Assembly: GCA_965262395.1 (NCBI GenBank)
Contig: OZ253531.1
Span: forward strand, 930,001 to 994,000
Length of the DNA: 64,000 nucleotides
Direction of reading: 5' to 3'
From: CBDHFF01 sp965262395
GTDB taxonomy: Bacteria > Pseudomonadota > Alphaproteobacteria > Rickettsiales > Anaplasmataceae
The notes under the pieces were generated by a model. It was not told where the DNA came from. It saw nothing but the letters and a program-made list of their open reading frames with translations, and made no database searches. Positions 46,647 through 59,100 of the stretch are shown piece by piece. Every line of letters starts with the position of its first letter. Position 1 is the stretch's first letter. A program made the translations under genes and the position numbers.

Positions 46647-47570
46647 TTATCCCCTTAAGTGAAGATTTTTGTGAATATTTTTTAACTTATTAGAATGTAA
46701 TTTTGTATATCTCTGCGTAGAATCTAAAGATGAATGCCCCAAAAGCTCTTGTATTGATCGAATATCAACATTGTTAATCAATAAATGAGTTGCAAAACTA
46801 TGCCGAAATTTATGTGGAGAACTATAATCAGGTAATCCAGAACTAATACAAATATCTTTCAAATAAGTAGCAAAATAACATCTATCTAATATCTTGCCTC
46901 TTTTACCAAAGAACAAAGGAGCATCTTCATTATGATAATACGGACAAAGCTTCAAATAATTATTCAATTCTTCTTTAATAAATGGAAATACAGGAACCAC
47001 CCGTTCTTTTTTCCCCTTTCCTTTTAAAACAATATTATTATCGATAATATTACTATATTTTAATTCTATTACTTCACTGATTCTTAATCCTGAACCATAC
47101 ATAAGTGCAACTATTGTGGAATTTCGCTTATTAACCCAGCTATCTTTGTCAATATTTTTAAGCTTATTAAGAAGATTAATTATGTCATCTGCGCTTATAG
47201 ATTTAGCAAGCTCATTATGCTTATTATGCAATAATAAATCAAATATCACATCATGTGTAATTTCATAATATATACTTATATATTTAAAAAAATTTCTGAT
47301 TACAGACAAAGCCCTAGCATTTGAAGAAGACTTATTACCCTTATTATTTAAAAATGCTAACCATGCCCTGAAATCTCTAATATGTAATTTTGTTAATACG
47401 GCAATATTAATTGTGGTTCCTTTATAAGATACCATAAAGATTATAAACTCTTTAAAATCTATAGAATATGAAGAGAGCGTATTTTTAGAATATAAAAGCT
47501 CATTTTCTAGCCAGTTTAACCAAGAATTGCTAATATCCAATAATTCTTGATCCAAATAATCTTCCAACAT
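46647..47570 (-). CDS. xerC: tyrosine recombinase XerC/XerD
   Basis: Resolves chromosome dimers at dif with its partner. The 307-residue protein has the SAM-like DNA-binding N domain and the catalytic set: Arg in GSGLRISEVIELK, Lys in KGKGKKERVVPV, HxxR in HKFRHSFATHLL, and the nucleophile Tyr in LGHSSLDSTQRYTKL. The ATG at 47570 gives a normal length; the frame stays open to a TTG 36 bp upstream. Choice between XerC and XerD is uncertain. It is not near phage-type attachment repeats, so it is the housekeeping enzyme rather than an integrase. Confidence 0.88.
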   Translation of the reverse strand: MLEDYLDQELLDISNSWLNWLENELLYSKNTLSSYSIDFKEFIIFMVSYKGTTINIAVLTKLHIRDFRAWLAFLNNKGNKSSSNARALSVIRNFFKYISIYYEITHDVIFDLLLHNKHNELAKSISADDIINLLNKLKNIDKDSWVNKRNSTIVALMYGSGLRISEVIELKYSNIIDNNIVLKGKGKKERVVPVFPFIKEELNNYLKLCPYYHNEDAPLFFGKRGKILDRCYFATYLKDICISSGLPDYSSPHKFRHSFATHLLINNVDIRSIQELLGHSSLDSTQRYTKLHSNKLKNIHKNLHLRG

Positions 47571-47704
47571 ACTATGTATGTGTACCTGTAAATATGTATT
47601 AAGCAATCTCTTGCATGGATTTTATATTATAATCAATGAATTAATACTATTATAACTATAATATACTAGTATTCATTACAATAACAAATGGATAATAAAT
47701 AATT

Positions 47705-47959
47705 ATGAAAAAGGTTGTAATGTACACTAAAACAGTATGTCCGTTTTGTGTTAATGCCAAAAATCTATTAAAATCAAAGGGAATAATTCCAGAAGAAATA
47801 TCTATACAAAATGATATAAAACTTATGGAAGAAATGATTCAAAAAGCTGGTGGAAAAAGAACCGTTCCCCAAATTTTTATAGAAGGTGAACATATTGGGG
47901 GATTCCAAGAATTAAATCACTTAGATAAAATGGGTCTTTTAGATGCAAAGATAGCTTAA
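47705..47959 (+). CDS. grxC: glutaredoxin 3
   Basis: An 84-residue dithiol glutaredoxin with the active site CPFC at residues 12-15, the cis-proline segment RTVPQIFI and the GGFQEL glutathione-binding turn. It reduces protein disulfides using glutathione. It precedes recG by 64 bp on the same strand. Confidence 0.95.
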   Translation: MKKVVMYTKTVCPFCVNAKNLLKSKGIIPEEISIQNDIKLMEEMIQKAGGKRTVPQIFIEGEHIGGFQELNHLDKMGLLDAKIA

Positions 47960-48023
47960 TTTAACAATTGAATTATTACTATTATCTTAGATAATCAAAT
48001 AGCATATATGGTAATAATTAGAT

Positions 48024-50099
48024 ATGAACTCAATACCATATTTATTTTCCGATCTCAGCTCTTTTTCTAATATAATAAAAAAAGATCTAGATTTATTAAA
48101 AAGAATCGTACCAGATAGTAGGGTAATAGACTTACTATTACACAAACCAAGCAAAATAATAGATAGATCCCTAACGCTTAATATAAAAGAAAAAAAGAAT
48201 AAAGAATTAATTACTGTAGTAGCAACGCCTATTGAATATAACATGCCTTTAACAAATTATGGAAAAAAAAGTCCTTATAAAATAAAATGCATTACAGATA
48301 ATAATATACCAATAGTCATATCTTTTTTTAATAGTAACAGTGGTTATTTAAGAAAATTACTACCAATTGGCATAAAGAAAATTATTAGCGGAAATATATA
48401 CACACAATCAGATAAATTATATATATCTCATCCAGATAAAATCTTACCAATTTCAGCGTTATCTAATAAAGAATTCCAAAAAGAGGTTGTATATCCATTA
48501 ACAACTGGACTAACTAATTATAAGTTATGTAATATTATACACTCTACATTAAATTATATTCCAGACATTCCCGAATGGATACCTAAAAGAACAATACAAA
48601 AAAATAACTGGTCAAGCTTTAAAACAACTATACACAAATTACACGCGGTCAAAAAACCAGAAGATATATTATCAAACAGCGATGCTATATCCAGATTAGC
48701 ATATGATGAAATGCTAGCATATCAATTAGTAGTAAAGAGGTTACATAAAACCACATCACAAAAACCAGGCATTATCATCAAAGGTAATAAAAAATTACAA
48801 GATATTATACTTTCTAAGGTAGGATTTGAATTAACTGCAGGACAAAAGAAAGTTATAGAAGAAATACAAGATGACCAAAACCTGCCATCAGTTATGATAA
48901 GACTTTTACAAGGAGATGTAGGAAGTGGCAAAACTATAGTAGCATTGCTATGCATGGTAAATGCTATTGAAGCTGGTTATCAAGCAACTCTTATTACGCC
49001 AACAGAAATATTAGCCACACAACATTTCAAATGGATCGAGTCTGTATGTAAGGATAGTGGAATAAATATAGCGTTATTAACTGGTAAAACTAAAACAAAG
49101 GATAAAAAGATCTTAATTGAAAAACTAGCAGAAGGAAAAATAAATTTATTAATTGGAACACATGCTTTATTACAACATACTGTACAATTTAATAATTTAG
49201 CTATAGCGGTAATAGATGAACAACATAAATTTGGAGTTGAACAAAGAGAAATATTAGTTAATAAGGGCAATGGCACTGATATATTATTAATAAGTGCAAC
49301 ACCTATACCCAGAACATTAACCTTAACTATATATGGAGAAATTTCTTGTTCTATTTTAAAAGATAAACCAAAACATAAACAAGCAATACACACATCTGTA
49401 ATGCAAATTCATAAGGTTCTTGCAGTAATCAAAAGAATAAAAGAATCAGGAGCAAAGGCATATTGGGTATGTCCCTTAATAGAAGATAATGCAAATACAA
49501 CCATCACATCCGTTGAAGAAAGATTTAAATCTTTGCAAGAGCATTTTCATGAAGAAATTGCCATGTTACACGGTAAAATGGATGCAATTACTAAAGAAAA
49601 TATTATTAATAACTTTCATTCTGGGCAGATAAAAATATTATTAGCAACGACTGTAATTGAAGTAGGCATAGATAATAAAGATGCTACTATAATAGTAATA
49701 GAAGGAATAGAGCGGTTCGGTTTAGCGCAACTGCATCAATTACGTGGAAGAGTCGGGCGTGGCTCCCAAAAATCCTACTGCATACTTTTGTATAATAAAT
49801 TAACAACTAATTCTAAGAAAAGAATGCAAATTATGAAAGAAACAGAAGATGGATTTCTTATAGCAGAAGAAGATTTAAAAATACGACGAGAAGGAGATTT
49901 AATAGGAAAAAAACAGTCTGGGATTCCAGATTTCAAATTTATAGATATATGGGAACATAAAAATATTATTAAGAGCGCCTCAGAACAAGCAAACGAGATA
50001 ATTAATATTGATCCTACTTTAACACTGCCAACACATGACTCATTAAAAATTTTATTAGAAATATTTAACTACCATCACAAAGATACGCTAACTAATTAA
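48024..50099 (+). CDS. recG: ATP-dependent DNA helicase RecG
   Basis: Remodels stalled forks and recombination intermediates. The 691 residues include the N-terminal wedge/OB domain (to about 250), Walker A GDVGSGKTIVAL near 297, DEQHKFGVEQRE near 398, SATPIPRTL near 423, and GRVGRGSQKSYCIL near 580. The 3' end overlaps the convergent nth by 12 bp. Confidence 0.96.
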   Translation: MNSIPYLFSDLSSFSNIIKKDLDLLKRIVPDSRVIDLLLHKPSKIIDRSLTLNIKEKKNKELITVVATPIEYNMPLTNYGKKSPYKIKCITDNNIPIVISFFNSNSGYLRKLLPIGIKKIISGNIYTQSDKLYISHPDKILPISALSNKEFQKEVVYPLTTGLTNYKLCNIIHSTLNYIPDIPEWIPKRTIQKNNWSSFKTTIHKLHAVKKPEDILSNSDAISRLAYDEMLAYQLVVKRLHKTTSQKPGIIIKGNKKLQDIILSKVGFELTAGQKKVIEEIQDDQNLPSVMIRLLQGDVGSGKTIVALLCMVNAIEAGYQATLITPTEILATQHFKWIESVCKDSGINIALLTGKTKTKDKKILIEKLAEGKINLLIGTHALLQHTVQFNNLAIAVIDEQHKFGVEQREILVNKGNGTDILLISATPIPRTLTLTIYGEISCSILKDKPKHKQAIHTSVMQIHKVLAVIKRIKESGAKAYWVCPLIEDNANTTITSVEERFKSLQEHFHEEIAMLHGKMDAITKENIINNFHSGQIKILLATTVIEVGIDNKDATIIVIEGIERFGLAQLHQLRGRVGRGSQKSYCILLYNKLTTNSKKRMQIMKETEDGFLIAEEDLKIRREGDLIGKKQSGIPDFKFIDIWEHKNIIKSASEQANEIINIDPTLTLPTHDSLKILLEIFNYHHKDTLTN

Positions 50100-50726
50100 T
50101 TTATTCTTATATTCGCAATATTTATTAATTTTACATCGTATACATTCTGGTTTTTTTGCTTTACATATATATCTCCCATGTAAAACTAACCAATTATGAG
50201 CATTTTTTAACCATTTTTCTGGAATACATTTCATAAGACTTTTTTCTGTATTTAAAACATTGCTTTCGTTTACTAAGCCCAATCTATTGCTTACTCTAAA
50301 AACATGCGTATCCACTGCAATAACTGGTTGATCAAAGGCACAATTCAAAACAACATAAGCTGTTTTCCTCCCCACTCCTGGAAGCTTTATTAAATTCTCA
50401 AAATTATCTGGAACCTTTCCTGCATATAAGTCAGACAGCATTTTGCTCATTAATATAATGTTTTTTGATTTTGTTTTGTATAATCCAATGGATCGTACAT
50501 ATTGAACTAATTTATTGTATCCTAATAACAACATATCATCAGGAGATTTAACTATTTTAAATAAATGATTTGTAGCTTTATTGACACTAACATCTGTAGC
50601 CTGTGCTGACAATATTACAGCAACTAACATAGTATAATTATTATTATATTGCAACTCAGTTTTAGGTGCAGGATTTTCTGTAGATAATATTGAAAATAAT
50701 TTATCTATATTATCAATACATAACAA
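50088..50726 (-). CDS. nth: endonuclease III
   Basis: Glycosylase/AP lyase for oxidised pyrimidines. The 212-residue protein has the helix-hairpin-helix LPGVGRKTA with catalytic Lys (about 116-124), the catalytic Asp in VDTHVFRVSNRLG, and a 4Fe-4S site C-x6-C-x2-C-x5-C near the C terminus. It starts at TTG, 3 bp after the gyrA stop, and its GAGG ribosome site lies within the last codons of gyrA, so the pair is translationally linked. Confidence 0.96.
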   Translation of the reverse strand: MLCIDNIDKLFSILSTENPAPKTELQYNNNYTMLVAVILSAQATDVSVNKATNHLFKIVKSPDDMLLLGYNKLVQYVRSIGLYKTKSKNIILMSKMLSDLYAGKVPDNFENLIKLPGVGRKTAYVVLNCAFDQPVIAVDTHVFRVSNRLGLVNESNVLNTEKSLMKCIPEKWLKNAHNWLVLHGRYICKAKKPECIRCKINKYCEYKNKLIS

Positions 50727-50728
50727 TT

Positions 50729-53485
50729 TTATTCCTCAATGCCTTCTTCATAATTATCTTCTTCTATATTCGCATTTTCTATATCTTCGTCATTAGATTT
50801 ATCTTCTGAATCAATTACTTTGGCAACAGAAGCAATTTTTTCATTTTTATTAATCCTGAATAACATAACTCCCTGAGTATTCCGTCTAGTAACCCTTATA
50901 TTATTAATGGATACTCTAATTACTCTACCTTTACTGGTAATAATTATAAGTTGGTCTTTTCTATCTACAGAAAAACTAGCGACCACATTACCATTTCGCT
51001 TAGAAGTAATAATATTAATTATACCTAACCCACCTCTATTAGTAATTCTATAGTCATAACTAGAAGATATTTTTCCAAATCCATTTTCTGTAACAGCAAG
51101 AATAAATTTTTCACTTTGTATTGCTGAAGTAATATGTTCCAAAGGACATGGAAGATTTTCTTTAGGTAAGGGTAGTTGATCCTTGTTATTCATAAAAGAT
51201 TGTCTAAGTTCCTCAACTCCACTATCATTAAAATAATTTAAATAATTATTTTTAGCTTCTTCTTCAATCTTTCCTTCATTCAATACAGAAAAAGAAACGA
51301 CCTCATCATTATTTGTTAATTTTTTTCCAATTACCCCTTCTGATGTACGACTCTTAAATACTCTAACTTTATCTACTTCAAACCTAATAATTTTACCAAA
51401 CCTAGTGGATATCAATATATTTGCAGAGTCCTTACAAGCTTTTACATCTATCAATTTATCAGAATCATCTAATTTTATAGCAATTTTTCCATTCTTTGGA
51501 ATATATTCAAAATCATTGATACTATTTCTTCTTATTTTTCCATTTTTCGTTGCAAAAATTATATTTAAATCTTTCAAATCATCAGTATCAGGGATAGGCA
51601 TCACACTAGTTATAGAGTCACCTTCTTCTAAATCAAATAAGTTAAGCATAGATCTACCTCTAGAGGTATGATCTCCTATTGGCAAATTATAAACTTTACT
51701 TTTATAAACTTTTCCAAATTTTGAAAAGAAAAATACATTATTATGTGTATTAGTAACAAATATTTTGATTATAATATCTGTCTCTTTTAATTTTTGTCCA
51801 GACCTACCTTTTCCGCCGCGTTTTTGCTGTTTATAAAGCTGGAGTGGAGTACGTTTTATGTAACCATCATATGTCATGATAATTACCATATCTTCACGTT
51901 GAATTAAGTCATCCATATCACTATCAATGTCTACAACTGATAATATTTCACTTTTACGAGGAGAAGGAAATTTATTTTTTATAGCCTCAAATTCATTATA
52001 TATCAGGTCTATTAAAACTTCTTTAGAAGAAAGAATCTCGTTGTATCGTTTAATATCATCGATTAAAACTCTTATTTCTGCTTCCAATTTATTTTTTTCT
52101 AACGTAGTTAAGTTATGTAAGCGCATATCCAATATAGCTTTGGCTTGCTGCAAAGAAAATTTACAACAATTATCCACTATAACATAATCATTACCACCCA
52201 CTAATTCTGCCAATTCTTTAATTAAAGAAGATCCATCAAATGTCCATTCTTTTGATAATAAAGCATTAGTCGCATCTTCTTTATTTTTAGAAGCTTTAAT
52301 TATCTTAACTATTTCATCAATATTGGCAATTGCAATGTTTAACCCAAGCAATAAATGAGCCTTTGAAGCCGCTTTATTCAAACGATAAGTAGTACGTCTA
52401 ACTACAACTTGTTTTCTGAAGATAAGAAAATCAGCAATTATATCTTTTAAAGACATCAATGCTGGCTCACCATTTCTTAACAAAACCATATTAACAGAAA
52501 ACGTAGTTTGTAATTGAGATAATTTAAAAAGCTGATTCAAGATTACATCTGGAATAGCATCTCTTCTTAATTCTATTACTACTCTAATTCCTTTACGGTC
52601 AGATTCATCTCGCAGATCAACAATACCAGAAATCCTTTTATCATTAATTAATCCAGCAATATTTTCAATCATTTTAGCTTTATTTACCTGATAAGGTATC
52701 TCATCTACAATAATTGCTTTTTTTCCATAATCAAGTTCTTCTATATGAGTTTTAGCTCTCATTATTATCGATCCACGCCCTGTTTCAAAGGCCGTTTTAA
52801 TGCCTGGAGAATTAAGTATATAAGAACCAGTAGGAAAATCTGGTGCTTTTACTACTTTCATAATATCTTCAATACTTATATTTTCAGATGATTTTCGTAA
52901 AAATATTTGACATAATTCAAGTATTTCAGTGAGATTATGCGTAGCAACGTTAGTGGCCATTCCAACAGCAACACCACTAGTTCCATTAACCAATATATTA
53001 GGAAACTCAGCTGGTAAAATAGTTGGTTCTTCGGCGGATTTATCATAATTAGGAACAAAATCTACAGTTTCTTCATTAATATCATTTAATAAACAATGTG
53101 CAAATAATGATAATCTAGATTCTGTATAACGCATCGCTGCAGGTGGATCTCCATCCATAGATCCAAAATTTCCTTGCCCATCTATTAAAGGAATAAAAAG
53201 CGAAAAATCTTGAGCCATTCTTACAAGGGAGTCATAGATTGCACTATCACCATGTGGATGATATCTACCCATAACTTCACCTACGATCTTAGCAGATTTA
53301 CTATAATTAGAATTATGATAACAATTTAATTCAAACATAGCAAATAATATTCGCCTATGCACAGGCTTCAAGCCATCACGCAAATCAGGTATTGCACGAC
53401 TTACAATTACACTCATAGCGTATGACAAATAGGAGGAAGAAACCTCATTTTCAATAGGTGTAAACAAAGTGCTGCTAAAAGACAT
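50729..53485 (-). CDS. gyrA: DNA gyrase subunit A
   Basis: Breaks and rejoins DNA to introduce negative supercoils. The 918-residue protein has ALPDLRDG-type start (AIPDLRDGLKPVHRRIL), HPHGDSAIYDSLVRMAQ with the serine and aspartate of the quinolone region, the catalytic tyrosine in AAMRYTE, and the GyrA box QKRGGKGRSG that separates gyrase from topoisomerase IV. The C-terminal beta-pinwheel and a long acidic tail follow. The ATG at 53485 has GAGGG upstream; a TTG two codons earlier is less likely. Confidence 0.97.
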   Translation of the reverse strand: MSFSSTLFTPIENEVSSSYLSYAMSVIVSRAIPDLRDGLKPVHRRILFAMFELNCYHNSNYSKSAKIVGEVMGRYHPHGDSAIYDSLVRMAQDFSLFIPLIDGQGNFGSMDGDPPAAMRYTESRLSLFAHCLLNDINEETVDFVPNYDKSAEEPTILPAEFPNILVNGTSGVAVGMATNVATHNLTEILELCQIFLRKSSENISIEDIMKVVKAPDFPTGSYILNSPGIKTAFETGRGSIIMRAKTHIEELDYGKKAIIVDEIPYQVNKAKMIENIAGLINDKRISGIVDLRDESDRKGIRVVIELRRDAIPDVILNQLFKLSQLQTTFSVNMVLLRNGEPALMSLKDIIADFLIFRKQVVVRRTTYRLNKAASKAHLLLGLNIAIANIDEIVKIIKASKNKEDATNALLSKEWTFDGSSLIKELAELVGGNDYVIVDNCCKFSLQQAKAILDMRLHNLTTLEKNKLEAEIRVLIDDIKRYNEILSSKEVLIDLIYNEFEAIKNKFPSPRKSEILSVVDIDSDMDDLIQREDMVIIMTYDGYIKRTPLQLYKQQKRGGKGRSGQKLKETDIIIKIFVTNTHNNVFFFSKFGKVYKSKVYNLPIGDHTSRGRSMLNLFDLEEGDSITSVMPIPDTDDLKDLNIIFATKNGKIRRNSINDFEYIPKNGKIAIKLDDSDKLIDVKACKDSANILISTRFGKIIRFEVDKVRVFKSRTSEGVIGKKLTNNDEVVSFSVLNEGKIEEEAKNNYLNYFNDSGVEELRQSFMNNKDQLPLPKENLPCPLEHITSAIQSEKFILAVTENGFGKISSSYDYRITNRGGLGIINIITSKRNGNVVASFSVDRKDQLIIITSKGRVIRVSINNIRVTRRNTQGVMLFRINKNEKIASVAKVIDSEDKSNDEDIENANIEEDNYEEGIEE

Positions 53486-53610
53486 TAACAAGAACCCTCA
53501 AAATACAAGAACCGTACAAGATAACTACATCAATGCAATATAAAAAATAATAACCAATAAGAAAAAAATTAAATAAAATAAATAGATGCGTAAAAGCAGA
53601 CACTTTCATA

Positions 53611-53723
53611 AGCTCGGCAACGACCTACTCTCCCACAACAAAGCAGTACCATCGGCGCTAAGAGGTTTCACTTTCGAGTTCGGAATGTGATCGGGTGTTT
53701 CACTCTCGCTATAATCACCAAGC
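53611..53723 (-). rRNA. rrf: 5S ribosomal RNA
   Basis: The minus strand contains the conserved GATCACATTCCGAACTCG, CCTCTTAGCGCCGATGGTAC and GTGGGAGAGTAGGTCG. Beyond both ends the flanks continue to pair (GACGCTTTCATAAGCT with AGCTTATGAAAGTGTC), forming a precursor-processing stem that fixes the boundaries to within a few bases. Confidence 0.95.
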
Positions 53724-53794
53724 TTATGAAAGCGTCTACTATAAAGATTGAAGTATATAAATAAAACACTACATACTAATATTCACAAAATATA

Positions 53795-56634
<2,840 letters not shown>

Positions 56635-56698
56635 TATATTAAGATAAAGAATAATAGTATGTAGAGTTATATCTACACACCTCAATATGAAAATTAAA

Positions 56699-56729
56699 TT
56701 TTAGAGCAATACAGAAAAAGTTGCTCTAA
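56699..56729 (-). promoter_or_regulatory. leader hairpin with boxA-like element before 23S
   Basis: TTAGAGCAA (56701-56709) and TTGCTCTAA (56721-56729) are perfect complements with an 11-nt loop. On the minus strand the promoter-distal arm reads TTGCTCTAAAA, close to the boxA core TGCTCTTTA of rRNA antitermination leaders. It lies about 65 nt before the mature 23S end. The assignment is by resemblance. Confidence 0.45.
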
Positions 56730-56836
56730 TACCTACTTTTTTTTTATAATATACGCTATCTATTCACTTATTCAAACAACAAACAATTAAATCCAATTTA
56801 ATTCAACAAGATGTTAATTCAAACTGCACTTAAATA

Positions 56837-56865
56837 GTTTTACATGAGTAATGCGAACGTGTCAA
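56837..56865 (-). promoter_or_regulatory. promoter of the 23S-5S unit
   Basis: On the minus strand a perfect TTGACA (complement of 56860-56865) is followed by 17 bp and TAAAAC (complement of 56837-56842), a four-of-six match to the -10 box. Transcription would start near 56830, about 195 nt upstream of mature 23S. The remaining 356-bp gap to the next gene holds no gene I can see. Confidence 0.7.
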
Positions 56866-56996
56866 CAGCAAAAATGAAATAAATAACTTATTTATCAAAA
56901 TAATGCATTATAGACATTCATATATAATGATTATATAAATATAAACTGATTGTTAAACAATATGTATTACTATAAATTAGCGCACTGTAAATAAGA

Positions 56997-57422
56997 ATGA
57001 GCAATATAAAATCACTAATAACCATAGCAAGATTGTATAAAAATAATTTGATAAAAGAAAAAAATAAACTTGCAGAACTACTACAGAGAAAGACTAAAGT
57101 TAATCAAGAAATCAGACATGAAACTTTCAAATTAAACAGTGAAAAAAAAATAGCAAATGAAATTGATAAATACGATCAAGATATGATCTTTTATCTTCAA
57201 GGACAACAAAATAAGATCAATACCCTAATTCAAACCATAGAAAATATAAATAAACAAATCGTAACAATAGAAGAAAATATAAATAAACAATTTAAACAAA
57301 TGAAAACAGTAGAAATGTACACAGAAAGAAAAGAAACTGAAAAACAAAGAATCTTACATAAAAAAGAAATACAAAAATTAGATTCCATACAAAGCATGAG
57401 ACACAAAAGACTCATTAAGTGA
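56997..57422 (+). CDS. coiled-coil protein, FliJ-like
   Basis: A 141-residue, almost entirely helical protein rich in Lys, Glu, Gln and Asn. The pattern of an N-terminal ARLYKNNLIKEKNKL helix, a central Gln-rich turn and a C-terminal basic coil QMKTVEMYTERKETEKQR is that of FliJ/YscO-type export chaperones of flagellar and type III systems. Such short coiled coils are hard to assign by eye, and no other flagellar gene is in the window. It is followed 70 bp later by ftsA on the same strand. Confidence 0.55.
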   Translation: MSNIKSLITIARLYKNNLIKEKNKLAELLQRKTKVNQEIRHETFKLNSEKKIANEIDKYDQDMIFYLQGQQNKINTLIQTIENINKQIVTIEENINKQFKQMKTVEMYTERKETEKQRILHKKEIQKLDSIQSMRHKRLIK

Positions 57423-57492
57423 TATTCAAGTTGCATTAATGCAAGAAATAGCATACTATATACTAGTGATTATAATAGCTTATGACTGATTA

Positions 57493-58713
57493 ATGAATAA
57501 TATAAATAAACCTGCAAGAAGAGTGTTTGCTATATTAGACCTGGGCTCTTCAAAGATATTTTGTGCAATCATTAAAATTTCTACTGATGGATTAGATATT
57601 ATTGGACACAGTAAAACAGAATCCAAAGGACTAAAAGGAGGAATGATAACAGATATTAGTGAGTCCCATAAATGCATTACAAATGCAATAGAAGAAGCGG
57701 AGAAAATGGCCAATGAAACCGTAGATCAAACTTATGTAATAATTTCTGGATCTGATATAAAATCCAATAATATCACTTCATTAATTTCTACTGGAAATGT
57801 CCCTATTACTACAAAAGAAATACGAAAGTTGATGAAACAAGGTAATGAAAACTATAATGGAAACGATGTTATAATACACAGCTTCCCCATAGATTATAAA
57901 ATAGACCAAATAAACGGAATAAAAAACCCCCTAGAAATGTATGGGAACCACCTAGAAGCAAGAATATGCCTAATAACAGCTATCAAAGCATCTTTAATAA
58001 ATTTACAAAGCTGCATAGGAAAATGTAATCTTAACATGATTGGATGTATAGCAGAACCATATGCATCTGGAATGTCCTGTTTAACAAATGAAGAGCTTAT
58101 TGCGGGCGCTACAATTGTAGATATAGGGGGATCATACACTTCTATTGCAACATTTAAAAACAAAACATTGATGCATTTATCATCAATTCCTATAGGCGGT
58201 GTTCACATTACAAAAGACATTGCTTATGGTTTATCTATAGATCTAAAAACAGCAGAAGAAATCAAGATAAATTACGGCAATGTCATACTAACATCAGCAA
58301 ATGAAGAAGATTTAATTAAAATATCAACAGAAGATGGGAAAGATTGTGAATTCTCCAAGCTTAATCTCGTTAATATTATCCGTCCTAGGGTTGAGGAAAT
58401 ACTAGAAATGATTCTAAAAAATACGGAAAATCACCCCTTAGGTAATAAAATAATCATTACTGGAGGCACTAGCCAAATTACAAGTTTACGTGAACTAGCA
58501 TCACATATATTAAATTTACATGTAAGGATTGGCAATAATATTACAAATTATACAATAGAAGGTCATAGCAAAGATTCATCGTTATCAGCAATATTTGGAT
58601 CTCTAAAAATATTACAAAACATGTTTTTTCATGAAGATGATTCATATAATGTGAAAGATAAAACAAAAGGCGCTATAAATAAAGTTATAAGCTGGATTAA
58701 GCATAACATATAA
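57493..58713 (+). CDS. ftsA: cell division protein FtsA
   Basis: Actin-like ATPase that ties FtsZ to the membrane. The 406-residue protein has FAILDLGSSKIFCAII (phosphate 1, about 11-26), SHSFP-type segments of the 1C domain, GATIVDIGGSYTSIATF (phosphate 2, about 204-220), KIIITGGTSQITSL (adenosine, about 317-330) and a C-terminal amphipathic membrane helix (INKVISWIKHNI). The last codons form the first part of a tandem repeat. ftsZ does not follow. Confidence 0.95.
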   Translation: MNNINKPARRVFAILDLGSSKIFCAIIKISTDGLDIIGHSKTESKGLKGGMITDISESHKCITNAIEEAEKMANETVDQTYVIISGSDIKSNNITSLISTGNVPITTKEIRKLMKQGNENYNGNDVIIHSFPIDYKIDQINGIKNPLEMYGNHLEARICLITAIKASLINLQSCIGKCNLNMIGCIAEPYASGMSCLTNEELIAGATIVDIGGSYTSIATFKNKTLMHLSSIPIGGVHITKDIAYGLSIDLKTAEEIKINYGNVILTSANEEDLIKISTEDGKDCEFSKLNLVNIIRPRVEEILEMILKNTENHPLGNKIIITGGTSQITSLRELASHILNLHVRIGNNITNYTIEGHSKDSSLSAIFGSLKILQNMFFHEDDSYNVKDKTKGAINKVISWIKHNI

Positions 58714-59100
58714 CACGTTTACTGCTTGCCTTTGCTATTTTAAATCTGCCTACAAAACAAATTTGCAGACACCCCACTAATTCGCTCGGCTGGAAATAAG
58801 CATAACATATAACACGTTTACTGCTTGCCTTTGCTATTTTTAAATCTGCCTACAAAACAAATTTGCAGACACCCCCCTCTAATTCGCTCGACTGGAAATA
58901 AGCATAACATATAACACGTTTACTGCTTGCCTTTGCTATTTTTAAATCTGCCTACAAAACAAATTTGCAGACACTCCACTAATTCGCTCGGCTGGAAATA
59001 AGCATAACATATAACACGTTTACTGCTTGCCTTTGCTATTTTTAAATCTGCCTACAAAACAAATTTGCAGACACCCCCCTCTAATTCGCTCGACTGGAAA
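58691..59100. repeat. four tandem copies of a ~100-bp unit joining ftsA and prfB ends
   Basis: Copies begin at 58691, 58789, 58891 and 58991 (98, 102, 100 and 102 bp), followed by a partial GACTGGAAA. Copy 1 starts in the last codons of ftsA and copy 4 ends in the last codons of prfB (complement). Copies 2 and 4 share the variant CACCCCCCTCT, copies 1 and 3 the shorter CACT/CCCACT form, so a two-copy block was itself duplicated. Each unit carries pseudo-ends of both genes. No other gene lies in this 367-bp gap. Confidence 0.95.

Noticed and set aside
58691..59100. CRISPR array
   Set aside because: Units of about 100 bp are directly adjacent with no unique spacers, and no cas genes are present.
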